A DNA stretch of 21,102 nt from DAOUMF01 sp034411955 (GCA_034411955.1 DAOUMF010000153.1:1-21102), one strand, 5' to 3'; positions 1-7,731 are shown, counted from the stretch's first letter. Notes: generated by a model from the sequence alone, not told the origin. Translations and numbers: made by a program.

Positions 1-312
1 CTCTCACGCTGACGGCGACCACGAAGAGGACCCGTACGACTAGGAGGTAGCGGCCGGGAAGTCCACGGGCTCGCGCTGCACAATCTCCGCCGCCTGCGCT
101 ACCCGAGAGCTTCGCCAGGCTAACGGAGAAGCTTGAGCTAGTCCCGGACAGCAATCTGGGCATCTCTGCCACCGTCACCGCCCTGGACGCATCCCCCGCT
201 TGGGTCGGCACCAGGGCAGGCACGGTCAGCAGCTCAGCCATGGAGCGGTCTTGTGGTAGCGTTCCCCAGCCACCCACGCGGGCAGGCACAAGCACGTTAC
301 CACTCAGCTTTC
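1..312. other. No convincing gene; possible remnants at left edge
   Basis: I find no confident gene here. Bases 2-43 (plus strand) read as an acidic tail ending in HEEDPYD and a TAG stop, so this may be the last codons of a gene lying outside the window. Frame 3 stays open from 51 to about 340. It contains VTALDASPAWVGTRAGTV, which is vaguely like a beta-propeller repeat, but there is no start with a ribosome-binding site and the frame runs on into the repeat segment, so it may be chance or a decayed gene. Confidence 0.3.
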
Positions 313-358
313 GCCACAAGGAACGCGCCCCACTTCAGCGCTAGATATGTGCTGGAAC

Positions 359-386
359 GGGCGTTGAGACCCCTCCGTCTCCATCA
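359..386 (+). other. tRNA/tmRNA 3'-end-like fragment, degenerate copy
   Basis: The stretch fits the geometry of a T-arm plus acceptor 3' strand: GGGCG, seven-base loop TTGAGAC, CCCTC, seven bases CGTCTCC, A, then TCA where CCA is expected. One stem pair is broken here and the loop lacks the usual TTC. No matching 5' acceptor strand (GGAGACG) is visible upstream, so this is not a complete tRNA or tmRNA. A better preserved copy lies at 7691-7718. It could be a relic or an attachment-site-like scar. Confidence 0.35.
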
Positions 387-398
387 GTACATATGTTC

Positions 399-421
399 GG
401 GGAGCCTTAGGGCTCCCCTTT
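399..421 (+). terminator. Rho-independent-type terminator hairpin (R1)
   Basis: GGGGAGCC, loop TTAG, GGCTCCCC form a perfect 8-bp GC-rich stem followed by TTTCG. The T-tract is short. The same hairpin with a TTCG loop occurs at 7732-7753 and 12398-12420, each time ahead of a transcription unit or at the end of one. It probably ends transcription of a gene to the left of the window. Confidence 0.6.
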
Positions 422-488
422 CGCTTGCTGCAGCGGCGGCATGAGTACCGGTCGAACCTGCTGGGAACCACCCACCTAGCCTTTCACG

Positions 489-517
489 TTGACATTGCTT
501 CCAAATTCACGCACCAT
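489..517 (+). promoter_or_regulatory. Putative promoter of giant kinase-cyclase A
   Basis: A perfect -35 TTGACA (489-494) is followed after 17 bases by CACCAT (512-517), a poor -10 with three matches to TATAAT. The same TTGACA, spacer length and CACCAT are kept in the paralog's upstream region (7822-7850) although nearby bases have changed. Transcription would begin near 524, giving a leader of about 30 nt before the GTG start. Confidence 0.5.
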
Positions 518-552
518 TGGGTTGCCCCGAGATACCGAGACTGGGGGGAACG

Positions 553-3500
553 GTGCACTGCCCATCGTGTAGCCACCAGAATCCCGAGGGATCGCAGTTC
601 TGTAGGGAGTGCGGCGCGGCGCTCCAGACTGAGATAGCCTGTCCGAATTGTGGGTCGGCTCATCCCCTAGGCAGCAAGTTCTGCAACAAGTGCGGCCACC
701 GCCTGACTGAGGTCGCACCGCCAACCCGCACCCCGACTCCGGCTCCGTCCCCCGCGCTCCCCGCCTCCTTCGCTGGCGGCCGCTACCAGGTGAAGCGCTT
801 CCTGGGCGAGGGCGGCCGCAAGCGGGTCTTCCTGGCCCACGACACCCGCCTGGACCGGGACGTCGCCTTCTCCCTGATCAAGACCGAGGGCCTGGACGCC
901 GCCGGCCTGGCCCGTGTCCGTCGCGAGGCTCAGGCGATGGGCCGCCTCGGCTCCCATCCCAATATCGTCACCGTCCACGACATCGGCGAGGAGAGCCACC
1001 AGCCGTACATCATCCAGGAGTTCATGGAGGGCGGCGCGGTTCAGGACATCGTCGAGCAGGCCCCTGGCCAGCGGCTCCCCATCGACCAGAGCCTCCAGAT
1101 AGCCTCCGAGGTCTGCCAGGCCCTCCAGCACGCCCACGACCGGGGCGTCGTCCACCGCGACGTCAAGCCGGGCAACATCTGGCTCACCGCCGATGGCCAC
1201 GCCAGGCTGGGCGACTTCGGCCTGGCGGTGGCCCTGGACCTCTCGCGCATGACCCAGGCGGGCATGATGGTGGGCACCGTGGCCTACATGCCGCCGGAGC
1301 AGGCCCTGGGGGGCAAGGTCGATCCCCGCTCCGACCTCTACGGCCTGGGCGGCTCCCTCTACGAGATGCTCACCGGCCGACCCCCATTCTCCGGCCATGA
1401 CCCTGTGGCGGTCATCTCGCAGCACCTGAACACGCCGCCGGTAGCGCCCTCCTTCCACAACCCATCGCTGCCCCCTGGCCTCAATGACCTCATCATGAAG
1501 CTCCTGGCTAAGGACCCCCAGGACAGGCCCTCCTCGGCCAACGAGGTTCTGGCCGCGCTGCAATCCCTCTCTGAGCAGGTCGAGCAAGGCGAAGTGGTGG
1601 CTGCCGCCGAGCCTGTCGCAGCCCCTTCCATCGGCCGGGTGGCCTGGGGCAGCTTCGTGGGACGGGAGAGGGAGATGGAGCAGCTCCAGGGGAGGCTGGC
1701 CGACGCCCTCTCCGGCCTGGGGTCGGTGGCGATGGTGGTGGGCGAGGCCGGCATCGGCAAGACCCGGCTCCTCCAGGAGTTCGCCACCCACGCCAGGCTG
1801 CGCGGCGCCCAGGTGCTTTGGGGTGCCGCCTACGAGGGGGAAGCGAAGCTACCCTACGGCCCCTTCGCCGAGGCGTTGAGGGACTACGTCTCCCGTACCT
1901 CGGTGGAGGTGCTGCGCCGGGCGGTGACCGAGGCAAGCGCTGTGCTCGCCCCCCTGGCGCCGGAGCTGAAGGCGAAGCTTCCCGACCTCCCCGAGCCCCC
2001 TCCCGTGGCGCAGGAGGCAGAGGCCTACCGACTCTTCCAGGAGGTCACCGAGTTCCTCAAGAACGCCTCTACGGCGGCTCCCCTGGTGCTGGTGCTGGAG
2101 GACCTCCAGTGGGCGGACAAGGGCACATGCTCCCTGCTCCAGCACCTGGCCAGACGGCTGGCCGGGAGCAGGCTGCTCGTGGCCGTCTCCTGCCGGGAGG
2201 CCGAGATGGAGCCGGGCCATCCCCTGAGGGACGCCCTGCCGCACATGCGAAGGGAGTCCGGCTTCTGGGAGCTGCCACTCAAAGGGTTGCGGGAGTCCGA
2301 AGTCAGGGAGCTCATCACCGTCCTGGCCGAGCACGATGTTCCCCAGCCCCTGGTGCTGGCCCTCCACCAGGAGACGGAGGGCAACCCCTTCTTCGTCCAG
2401 GAGACGCTCAAGCACCTCATCGAGACGGAGGTCCTCTACCAGGAGGAGGGGCGCTGGACCAGCAAGGCCACCACGATCTCCGACATCGGCCTGCCGGAGA
2501 GCGTGCGGGAGGTGATGGAGCGCAGGCTGGCCGGCCTGTCGGAGGAGTGCCGTCGCCTGCTCCAGGTGGGCGCCGTCCTCGGCCGCCGCTTCAGCCTTTC
2601 CCTGGCACAGCGGGTTGCTGAGCTGGACGAAGAGGTCGTCCTGCGGGCGGTGGAGGAGGCGTTGGCGGCCCAGGCGGTGAGGGAGCAGCGCCAGGAGAGA
2701 CGCACCTACTACCAGTTCACCAGCACCCTTCTGCGGGAGAACCTGTACGGCCGCTTGAGCGCCCCCCGGCGGGAGCGGTTGCACCTGCGGGCCGCCCGCG
2801 CCCTGGAGGAGGCCTATCCCGACCGCCTGGAGGAGTACGCCGCCGAGCTGGCCTACCACTACCGAGAAGCGGGTGAGGGCGCCCCCGCCGAGACGGCCTA
2901 CCGCTGGACGCTGAAGGCTGCCCAGCAGGCGGTGGCCGCCTACGCGCCTGCCGAGGCGGTGTCCCTCTATCGCTCCGCCCTTGAGCTGACGGATGCCGTT
3001 GGCGTGTCCCACGGTGAGAAGGCAGGCCTCCTGTGGGACCTGGCAGACGCCCAAGGCCGGGCAGGCGACTTTGAGGGACAAATCCAGAGCTGCGAACAGG
3101 CGGCCCGGGGGTTCGAGGCGGCAGCCGATGTGGCCGGGGCAGCGAACGCTTACAGCTGGCTGGCTGGATACCTTGGCTGGCAGGGGCAGCTGAAGCGCGG
3201 GCTGCGCTTCACCGAAAAGGGGCTGGAGCTGGTCGGCCCGGCACAACAACCGGAACGGGCCGTCCTGATCGCATGGCACGCCGGGATTTCGCTGTTCCTC
3301 CACCGCTTCGAGACGGTGTTCGAGGAGGTGGCCGAGGCGGAGTCCCTCGCTGAGCACATCACCGAGCCCCGAGCACTCGGCACTCTGTTCAATGCCATCG
3401 CTTGGCTCTACTGGATTGCATGCTTCCCCCAGAAGGCCCGGGCGGCAGGAGACCGCTCCGCTGCCGCGCTGGAATCGGCGGGCGAAGTGGTTCTGGCCTG

Positions 3501-4620
3501 CTACTCGAGAATCCCGAGCCTGATGTCAGCGAGCTGGCAGGGACAAGTGTCGGCCGGTGGCCCTGAGTGGGTGGAGCTGCGCCGGGTGGCCGAGGAGCGC
3601 CTGGCGTTCCAGTTCGCCTACTTGGCCACCCTCTTCACCGGATGGGGACGTCTTCTGGCCGGAGACCTGGTGGAATCGCAGCGTATCGCTGAGGAGGTAC
3701 TCACCCAGGTCTCCGAGATGCGGATCTTCGGGCTTATGCCGGATATCTTGCAGTACTCCGCGGTCCTCATGATGCTGACGGGTCGCTATGACGAGGCCGA
3801 GGCCCGACTGGCTGCGCTGCAGGCCGCCTATGAGGCAGCGGAGAGAGGTGCGCAGCTAGCAGGCTCCTGGCCCTGGCGGCTCCGCCTCTCCCTTGAGAAA
3901 GGGGATACGGCCTCAGCGCGGAAGCTCCTCGCTGACCGCCCCCGATGGCCATTCGAGGAGCCGCTCAGCGGAGGAGGGGCATATTACCTGCTCGCCTGTG
4001 GGGAGGCCCTTGCCGAGCTCGGCGAGACAGAGGGCCTGGACGCCTGCTACCAGCGCCTGCGCGAGCTGCACGGACGAGGCATAGAGTTCTTTGAGCCCTG
4101 TCTGGTTCCTCGCGTCATCGCCATGTTGGACGCCCTCAGCGGGCGCTGGGACGACGCCACCCCTTACTTCGAGAAGGCCCTCACCCTGGCCCGGCGGCTG
4201 GGCTACCGCCTGGAGCTGGCAGCCACCCTCCACGCCTACGCCAGGATGCACCTGGCCAGGAACGCCCCCGGTGACACCGAGGCCGCCACCGCCATGCTCA
4301 ACGAAGCCCTCCCAGCTCAATCAGGACATGGGCCTGCCCCAGAGGGTCGAGAAGGTCCTCGCCGTCAAGATGCAGGCCCAGGAGAAGATGGCCCCTGCCC
4401 TGACCTCAGGCACACGCACGGCACGGAAGACCATGCGCTCCACCATCGAGCAGATCCTGCCGGAGGCTCTGGCCGACGCCGCCAGCCTGACCCGCCACTC
4501 CGACGAGCAGGGCACCGTCACCATCTTCTTCACCGACATCGAGGGCTCCACGGCTCTGGCCCAGCGCCTGGGCGACAAGCCGTACCACGCCCTCCTCACC
4601 GAGCACAACCGCATCCTTAG
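553..4620 (+). CDS. Zinc-ribbon / Ser-Thr kinase / AAA ATPase / TPR protein A (loses its cyclase by frameshift)
   Basis: Likely a cytosolic signal integrator. GTG 553 follows GGGGGG (543-548) and starts at the same codon as its intact paralog. In order: two zinc ribbons (CPSC..CREC, CPNC..CNKC); the linker TRTPTPAPSPALP; a Ser/Thr kinase (about residues 77-340) with GEGGRKRV loop, HRDVKPGN and DFG all present; an AAA/STAND-type ATPase starting FVGRERE, with Walker A GEAGIGKT near residue 395 and Walker B LVLEDLQWAD near 512; then TPR-like helices to about residue 1250. After the CTC codon at 4309 the frame is wrong: the last ~100 residues are proline/arginine/histidine-rich nonsense ending at 4620, while the expected cyclase continues in the next frame. 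With one C removed the gene would encode 1485 aa, against 1472 in the paralog. It is either a real inactivating or splitting mutation or a base-call error. Confidence 0.85.
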   Translation: MHCPSCSHQNPEGSQFCRECGAALQTEIACPNCGSAHPLGSKFCNKCGHRLTEVAPPTRTPTPAPSPALPASFAGGRYQVKRFLGEGGRKRVFLAHDTRLDRDVAFSLIKTEGLDAAGLARVRREAQAMGRLGSHPNIVTVHDIGEESHQPYIIQEFMEGGAVQDIVEQAPGQRLPIDQSLQIASEVCQALQHAHDRGVVHRDVKPGNIWLTADGHARLGDFGLAVALDLSRMTQAGMMVGTVAYMPPEQALGGKVDPRSDLYGLGGSLYEMLTGRPPFSGHDPVAVISQHLNTPPVAPSFHNPSLPPGLNDLIMKLLAKDPQDRPSSANEVLAALQSLSEQVEQGEVVAAAEPVAAPSIGRVAWGSFVGREREMEQLQGRLADALSGLGSVAMVVGEAGIGKTRLLQEFATHARLRGAQVLWGAAYEGEAKLPYGPFAEALRDYVSRTSVEVLRRAVTEASAVLAPLAPELKAKLPDLPEPPPVAQEAEAYRLFQEVTEFLKNASTAAPLVLVLEDLQWADKGTCSLLQHLARRLAGSRLLVAVSCREAEMEPGHPLRDALPHMRRESGFWELPLKGLRESEVRELITVLAEHDVPQPLVLALHQETEGNPFFVQETLKHLIETEVLYQEEGRWTSKATTISDIGLPESVREVMERRLAGLSEECRRLLQVGAVLGRRFSLSLAQRVAELDEEVVLRAVEEALAAQAVREQRQERRTYYQFTSTLLRENLYGRLSAPRRERLHLRAARALEEAYPDRLEEYAAELAYHYREAGEGAPAETAYRWTLKAAQQAVAAYAPAEAVSLYRSALELTDAVGVSHGEKAGLLWDLADAQGRAGDFEGQIQSCEQAARGFEAAADVAGAANAYSWLAGYLGWQGQLKRGLRFTEKGLELVGPAQQPERAVLIAWHAGISLFLHRFETVFEEVAEAESLAEHITEPRALGTLFNAIAWLYWIACFPQKARAAGDRSAAALESAGEVVLACYSRIPSLMSASWQGQVSAGGPEWVELRRVAEERLAFQFAYLATLFTGWGRLLAGDLVESQRIAEEVLTQVSEMRIFGLMPDILQYSAVLMMLTGRYDEAEARLAALQAAYEAAERGAQLAGSWPWRLRLSLEKGDTASARKLLADRPRWPFEEPLSGGGAYYLLACGEALAELGETEGLDACYQRLRELHGRGIEFFEPCLVPRVIAMLDALSGRWDDATPYFEKALTLARRLGYRLELAATLHAYARMHLARNAPGDTEAATAMLNEALPAQSGHGPAPEGREGPRRQDAGPGEDGPCPDLRHTHGTEDHALHHRADPAGGSGRRRQPDPPLRRAGHRHHLLHRHRGLHGSGPAPGRQAVPRPPHRAQPHP
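4311..4313 (+). other. Single-base frameshift site (extra C)
   Basis: The codons GCC CTC CCA GCT lead into nonsense. Removing one C from the CCC at 4311-4313 gives GCC CTC CAG CTC AAT CAG GAC ATG, that is ALQLNQDM, which runs straight into MGLPQRVEKVLAVKMQAQ. This matches the paralog's ...ELGMKALVEKALALKLQAQ. The shift is thus a +1 insertion in a short C run, located by sense and by comparison with the paralog. Confidence 0.75.
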
Positions 4621-5011
4621 AGAGCAGCTCGTCCGCCACGGCGGCCACGAGGTCAAGGCCGTCGGCGACGGCTTCATGGTCGCCTTCGCTTCGGCTACCA
4701 GGGCCCTCTCCTCCGCCGTGGACATCCAGAGGGCCTTCGCCGCCTACAACCGGAAGCACCTCAAGCAGCCAATCAGCGTACGCATCGGCCTCAACACCGG
4801 CGAGTCCATCGAGGAGGAGGGGGACTACTTCGGCACCGCCGTCACCATGGCCGCCCGCATCGCCGACAAGGCCAAGGGCGGGCAGATCCTGGTGTCGGAG
4901 GTTGTGCGCACCGTGGTCGGCTCGCTGGCCGGGGTGGAGTTCCGCGACGCCGGCCGCAGGCAGCTCAAGGGCATCAAGGGACGCCAGCGCCTGTACGAGG
5001 TGGTGTGGTAG
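4328..5011 (+). CDS. Class III adenylate/guanylate cyclase domain (C-terminal part of A)
   Basis: This would make cyclic nucleotide from NTP. If A is truly split it may be made alone from ATG 4328 (227 aa); ATG 4388, behind AGGAG, is another option. Otherwise it is the C-terminus of A. The class III cyclase core is complete: FTDIEGST with a metal-binding Asp, KAVGDGFMVAF with the adenine-side Lys and second metal Asp, RIGLNTGE, and TMAARIADKAKGGQILVS. The Asn usually seen ahead of the AAR motif is replaced (AVTMAAR). It ends LKGIKGRQRLYEVVW, nearly identical to the intact paralog's end. The TAG stop lies three bases upstream of the next gene's likely GTG, implying one transcript. Confidence 0.75.
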   Translation: MGLPQRVEKVLAVKMQAQEKMAPALTSGTRTARKTMRSTIEQILPEALADAASLTRHSDEQGTVTIFFTDIEGSTALAQRLGDKPYHALLTEHNRILREQLVRHGGHEVKAVGDGFMVAFASATRALSSAVDIQRAFAAYNRKHLKQPISVRIGLNTGESIEEEGDYFGTAVTMAARIADKAKGGQILVSEVVRTVVGSLAGVEFRDAGRRQLKGIKGRQRLYEVVW

Positions 5012-5013
5012 CC

Positions 5014-6369
5014 GTGGAGCCGCGTATCCAGTACGCCCAGACCAAGGACGGCGTGAGCATAGCCTTCTGGACGTTGGGGGAGGGGATACCTCTTGTGGCG
5101 ATGCCGCCACTGCCAGAGAGCCACATTCAGCTGGAGTGGCAGTTCCCTGAGCACCGCAACTGGTATGAGCGTTTGGCGGAGAAGAGGAGGCTCGTCCGGT
5201 ACGACAGCAGGGGGTCTGGGCTGTCGGACCGCGATGTGACCGATTACTCGCTGGAAGCGCAATTGCGCGACTTGGAGGCTGTGGCAGACCGGCTGGCCGT
5301 GGACAGCGTTGCACTGCTGGGAGGTCTTCACGCTGGACCGGTGGCCATTGCCTACGCAGCCCGCCACCCGAAACGCGTATCGCACCTCGTACTGTGGTGC
5401 TCCTATGTACGCGCCTCCGAGTTCTTGAAGTCATCGCCACACATTCAGGCAACGCGCAGTCTCATAGAGCAGGACTGGGAGCTGTACACAGAGACGATAG
5501 CGCACGTCGTGTATGGCTGGTCTGCAGGCGAGGAGGCGCGCCACTACAGTGCGTTTCTCCGCGAATGCCACACACAGGAGCTGTATCGGATGGCGTTGAA
5601 CGCCACGAGTGAGTTTGACGTTACGGACCTCCTGTCGCAGGTGAGGACGCCAACTCTGGTGATGCACCGCCGGCAGGTGCCTTTTCCTGATGTGAGCCTC
5701 GCCAGAGGCCTTGCCTCGCAGATACGAGATGCCCGACTAGCGGTTCTGGAGGGGGCTACGCTGCCGCCGTGGCAGGGCGACACGGAGGCGGTGGCCGGCG
5801 CCATCGACGAGTTCCTCGGCGAAGGCGAGGAGGCCGCAGCAACGGCCGAGGCACCAGAGGCGGGTGCTTTCCACACCATCCTCTTCACTGATGTCGAAGG
5901 GTCTACGGCCCTTACCCAGCGCCTCGGTGACGCCAAGGCGCGGGAGGCGCTGCGAGAGCACGAGCGCATGGTCCGGGAGGCGCTGAAGGCCCACGGCGGC
6001 TCGGAGCTGAAGACGACGGGGGACGGGTTCATGGCCTCGTTCTCGTCAGCCACCAGGGCGCTGGAGTGCTCGATAGCGATGCAGAGGGCCTTCGCCGCCC
6101 ACAACGAGTTGGCGCAGGAGCCGATACTGGTGCGGGTTGGCCTGAGCGCGGGAGAGCCGATAGCCGAGGACGAGGACCTGTTCGGGACGGCGGTGATAGA
6201 GGCAGCCCGGATCGCTGCTGCGGCCAAGGGTGGGGAGATACTAGTGAGCAACGTCGTCAGGGAGCTGGCGAAGGGGAAGCAGTTCTTGTTCAGTGACCGA
6301 GGCGAGGTAGACCTGAAGGGGTTCGACGAGCCGGTGCGGTTGTTCGAGGTGACGTGGCGGGAAGGCTAG
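5014..6369 (+). CDS. Alpha/beta-hydrolase-like domain fused to class III adenylate cyclase
   Basis: 451 aa from GTG 5014; an in-frame GTG at 5005 overlapping the upstream stop is an alternative. Residues ~1-270 have an alpha/beta-hydrolase fold pattern, starting EPRIQYAQTKDGVSIAFWTL. The nucleophile elbow reads GGLHAG (103-108), with Leu105 where Ser is normal. The segment LEGATLPPWQGD has Leu250 where the catalytic His belongs, and HRRQVPFPD lacks the expected Asp. The domain is therefore probably a non-catalytic ligand sensor. Residues ~285-451 are a class III cyclase with FTDVEGST, KTTGDGFMASF, GLSAGEP and EAARIAAAAKGGEILVS, ending LKGFDEPVRLFEVTW. The fusion is known as an architecture; loss of all three triad positions is what I read here. 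It is probably cotranscribed with the cyclase upstream. Confidence 0.85.
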   Translation: MEPRIQYAQTKDGVSIAFWTLGEGIPLVAMPPLPESHIQLEWQFPEHRNWYERLAEKRRLVRYDSRGSGLSDRDVTDYSLEAQLRDLEAVADRLAVDSVALLGGLHAGPVAIAYAARHPKRVSHLVLWCSYVRASEFLKSSPHIQATRSLIEQDWELYTETIAHVVYGWSAGEEARHYSAFLRECHTQELYRMALNATSEFDVTDLLSQVRTPTLVMHRRQVPFPDVSLARGLASQIRDARLAVLEGATLPPWQGDTEAVAGAIDEFLGEGEEAAATAEAPEAGAFHTILFTDVEGSTALTQRLGDAKAREALREHERMVREALKAHGGSELKTTGDGFMASFSSATRALECSIAMQRAFAAHNELAQEPILVRVGLSAGEPIAEDEDLFGTAVIEAARIAAAAKGGEILVSNVVRELAKGKQFLFSDRGEVDLKGFDEPVRLFEVTWREG

Positions 6370-6379
6370 CGCCACCCCT

Positions 6380-7492
6380 GTGACCGACGAGCCTACCGGG
6401 GCCGAAGTTGCCAGTGGCCTGCTGGCCCACCTTCGAGGCGTACTTCGACAACCCAGTCTGGCGTACGCGGAACCGCCCACTCGCGTGACCGGCGGCTTCG
6501 ACACGATGATCTACGGCTTCCGGCTCACGGGTGCGGCCGAGGAGTGGTCCAACCCCCTGATCCTCCGCGCGTTCCGGCAGCACGACGATCCGGTTCGGGC
6601 ACGTTGGGAAGGGGTCGTGCAGACGGCCGTGGTGCAGCTCGGCTACCCGGCGCCCCGCGTCCTGTTGACCAGCACGGACAGGGAGGCCGTTGGCGGACCC
6701 TTCATCATCATGGAACGGTTGCCTGGCAAGATGATGCTGGAGGACGTGTTCAATCCCTCTCGCCTCTTGTTGCTGCTGCCCTACATCCTCGCCGAGGTGC
6801 CAAAGATCCTTGTTGAGACTCAGATGAAGCTGCACGCGCTGGACCCCGAGCCTCTGCTCCTAGCGCTTGATGCGGAGGGTCTTTCTCGAGGCGGCGTAGC
6901 TCCTGCAGGCGTTAGCCGGCGTACGGCGACCGTGGACGGCCAACTGGAACAGATTCGGCGCCGCATCGAAGATGCCCCTCTCCACGGGCTGAAACCTGGA
7001 CTGCAATGGGTCTCGGAATGTCGTCCTCCCGAGCCGGACCAGCGGGTAATCTGCCACGGTGACTTTCATCCGTTGAACGTCCTGATGGAGGGGCGAACCG
7101 TGAGCGGTGTCATCGACTGGGCGATGGTGACGGTCGCCGCCCCAGAATTCGACGTGGGCAACACGAAGCTCCTTCTGGACCTAGCGCCCATGGACTTTCC
7201 ACGGGTTGTCGAACAGATCGCCAAAGTCGCCAGGCCGCTACTTGCCCGCCGATACTACGACGCCTACCGGCGTCAACGTTCCCTGGATCCCGAAGCGGTC
7301 CGCTACTACGAGGCGCTTCGCTGTGTCGTGGAGTTGACGTGGGTAGGTGAATTCCAGCTTGCGGACGCTGGCGTGCTGGCACCACGCTCAGGCCGCAGCC
7401 CCTGGCAAGCGAGGCGCCCTAGCAATAGTCTCATTTCGCTCTTCCGCAAGATCACGGGAATCATGCTGAGGCTGCCCACCAGACCGACGTAG
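6380..7492 (+). CDS. Aminoglycoside phosphotransferase (APH)-family kinase
   Basis: 370 aa from GTG 6380, 10 bp after the cyclase stop and with no clear Shine-Dalgarno sequence. It belongs to the protein-kinase-like fold of small-molecule phosphotransferases (APH, choline kinase, homoserine kinase). The catalytic Brenner motif CHGDFHPLN is near residue 225 and the metal-binding IDW near 245, followed by PEFDVG. The N-lobe includes GGFDTMIYGFRL and FIIMERLPG. A Leu-rich stretch (LLLLLPYILAEV) sits between the lobes. The substrate cannot be told from sequence, and resistance should not be assumed. The stop TAG is followed in the same frame by a leftover cyclase C-terminus, so this gene appears to sit between two cyclase 3' ends, as if inserted or brought there by recombination. 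Confidence 0.8.
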   Translation: MTDEPTGAEVASGLLAHLRGVLRQPSLAYAEPPTRVTGGFDTMIYGFRLTGAAEEWSNPLILRAFRQHDDPVRARWEGVVQTAVVQLGYPAPRVLLTSTDREAVGGPFIIMERLPGKMMLEDVFNPSRLLLLLPYILAEVPKILVETQMKLHALDPEPLLLALDAEGLSRGGVAPAGVSRRTATVDGQLEQIRRRIEDAPLHGLKPGLQWVSECRPPEPDQRVICHGDFHPLNVLMEGRTVSGVIDWAMVTVAAPEFDVGNTKLLLDLAPMDFPRVVEQIAKVARPLLARRYYDAYRRQRSLDPEAVRYYEALRCVVELTWVGEFQLADAGVLAPRSGRSPWQARRPSNSLISLFRKITGIMLRLPTRPT

Positions 7493-7555
7493 CGCCTGCT
7501 GGGGTTGAATGACCCTGTGCGGTTGTACGAGGTGAGGTGGCGGGAACGGCACTGA
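7493..7555 (+). pseudogene. Remnant of a class III cyclase C-terminus
   Basis: Directly after the phosphotransferase stop and in its frame, the sequence reads RLLGLNDPVRLYEVRWRERH and a TGA stop. This is the family's usual last strand, compare LKGFDEPVRLFEVTWREG at 6316-6369. DNA identity is also clear: both contain GTGCGGTTGT.CGAGGTGA.GTGGCGGGAA. Nothing earlier of this cyclase is present. It is a truncated relic of another array member. Confidence 0.7.
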
Positions 7556-7690
7556 CGCAAGCCCCGATCCGCTTCAGGATCACCGCCACCTCCGCACACA
7601 TGCCCATGGCAGTACCGAACGGATGCCCCCACCTCACAGCTCTTGCCACGAGGAACGCGCCCCACTTCAGAGCTAGCTATATGCTGGAGC

Positions 7691-7718
7691 GGGGGTTGAG
7701 ACCCCTCCGTCTCCACCA
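7691..7718 (+). other. tRNA/tmRNA 3'-end-like fragment
   Basis: GGGGG (7691-7695), loop TTGAGAC (7696-7702), CCCTC (7703-7707), CGTCTCC (7708-7714), A, CCA (7716-7718) match the spacing of a T-arm, acceptor strand, discriminator and CCA tail. On the other strand it reads WWRRRGLNP, the typical mistranslation of a tmRNA 3' end. The loop lacks the C of TTC and no 5' half is present, so it is at most a relic. A terminator follows 14 bases later. Confidence 0.4.
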
Positions 7719-7731
7719 GCTTGCACATGCC

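Larger units (their letters stand above)
313..576 (+). repeat. Duplicated promoter segment, copy 1 (R1)
   Basis: This segment matches 7645-7915 almost throughout. Shared blocks in order are: GGAACGCGCCCCACTTCAG; a T-arm-like stretch GTTGAGACCCCTCCGTCTCC; a terminator hairpin; GTTGACATTGCT followed by CCAAATTCACGCACCATT; and the ribosome-binding site, GTG start and first codons of the giant kinase-cyclase gene. Sequence between these blocks has drifted. The terminator part recurs at 12367-12445. This is a direct repeat marking the 5' end of each duplicated signalling unit. Confidence 0.85.

Noticed and set aside
359..386. A complete tRNA or tmRNA gene
   Set aside because: Only the 3' part fits; the pairing 5' strand, anticodon arm and tag-reading frame are not found and the loop lacks TTC.
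391..403. ATATGTTCGGGG shared with the binding-protein promoter (19443-19454)
   Set aside because: A single 12-base match without further context; probably chance.
667..1791. Long minus-strand frames opposite the giant kinase genes (also 1849-3357, 8408-9220, 9287-10165)
   Set aside because: They mirror GC-rich plus-strand genes with clear domains, show no family motifs and have low-complexity composition.
4406..5452. 348-aa minus-strand frame spanning the cyclase and hydrolase-cyclase
   Set aside because: It lies opposite two genes with complete catalytic motifs and has no recognisable domain.
6380..7492. Calling the phosphotransferase an antibiotic-resistance gene
   Set aside because: HGDFHPLN and IDW define only the broad APH fold; no resistance-specific feature or mobile element is seen.
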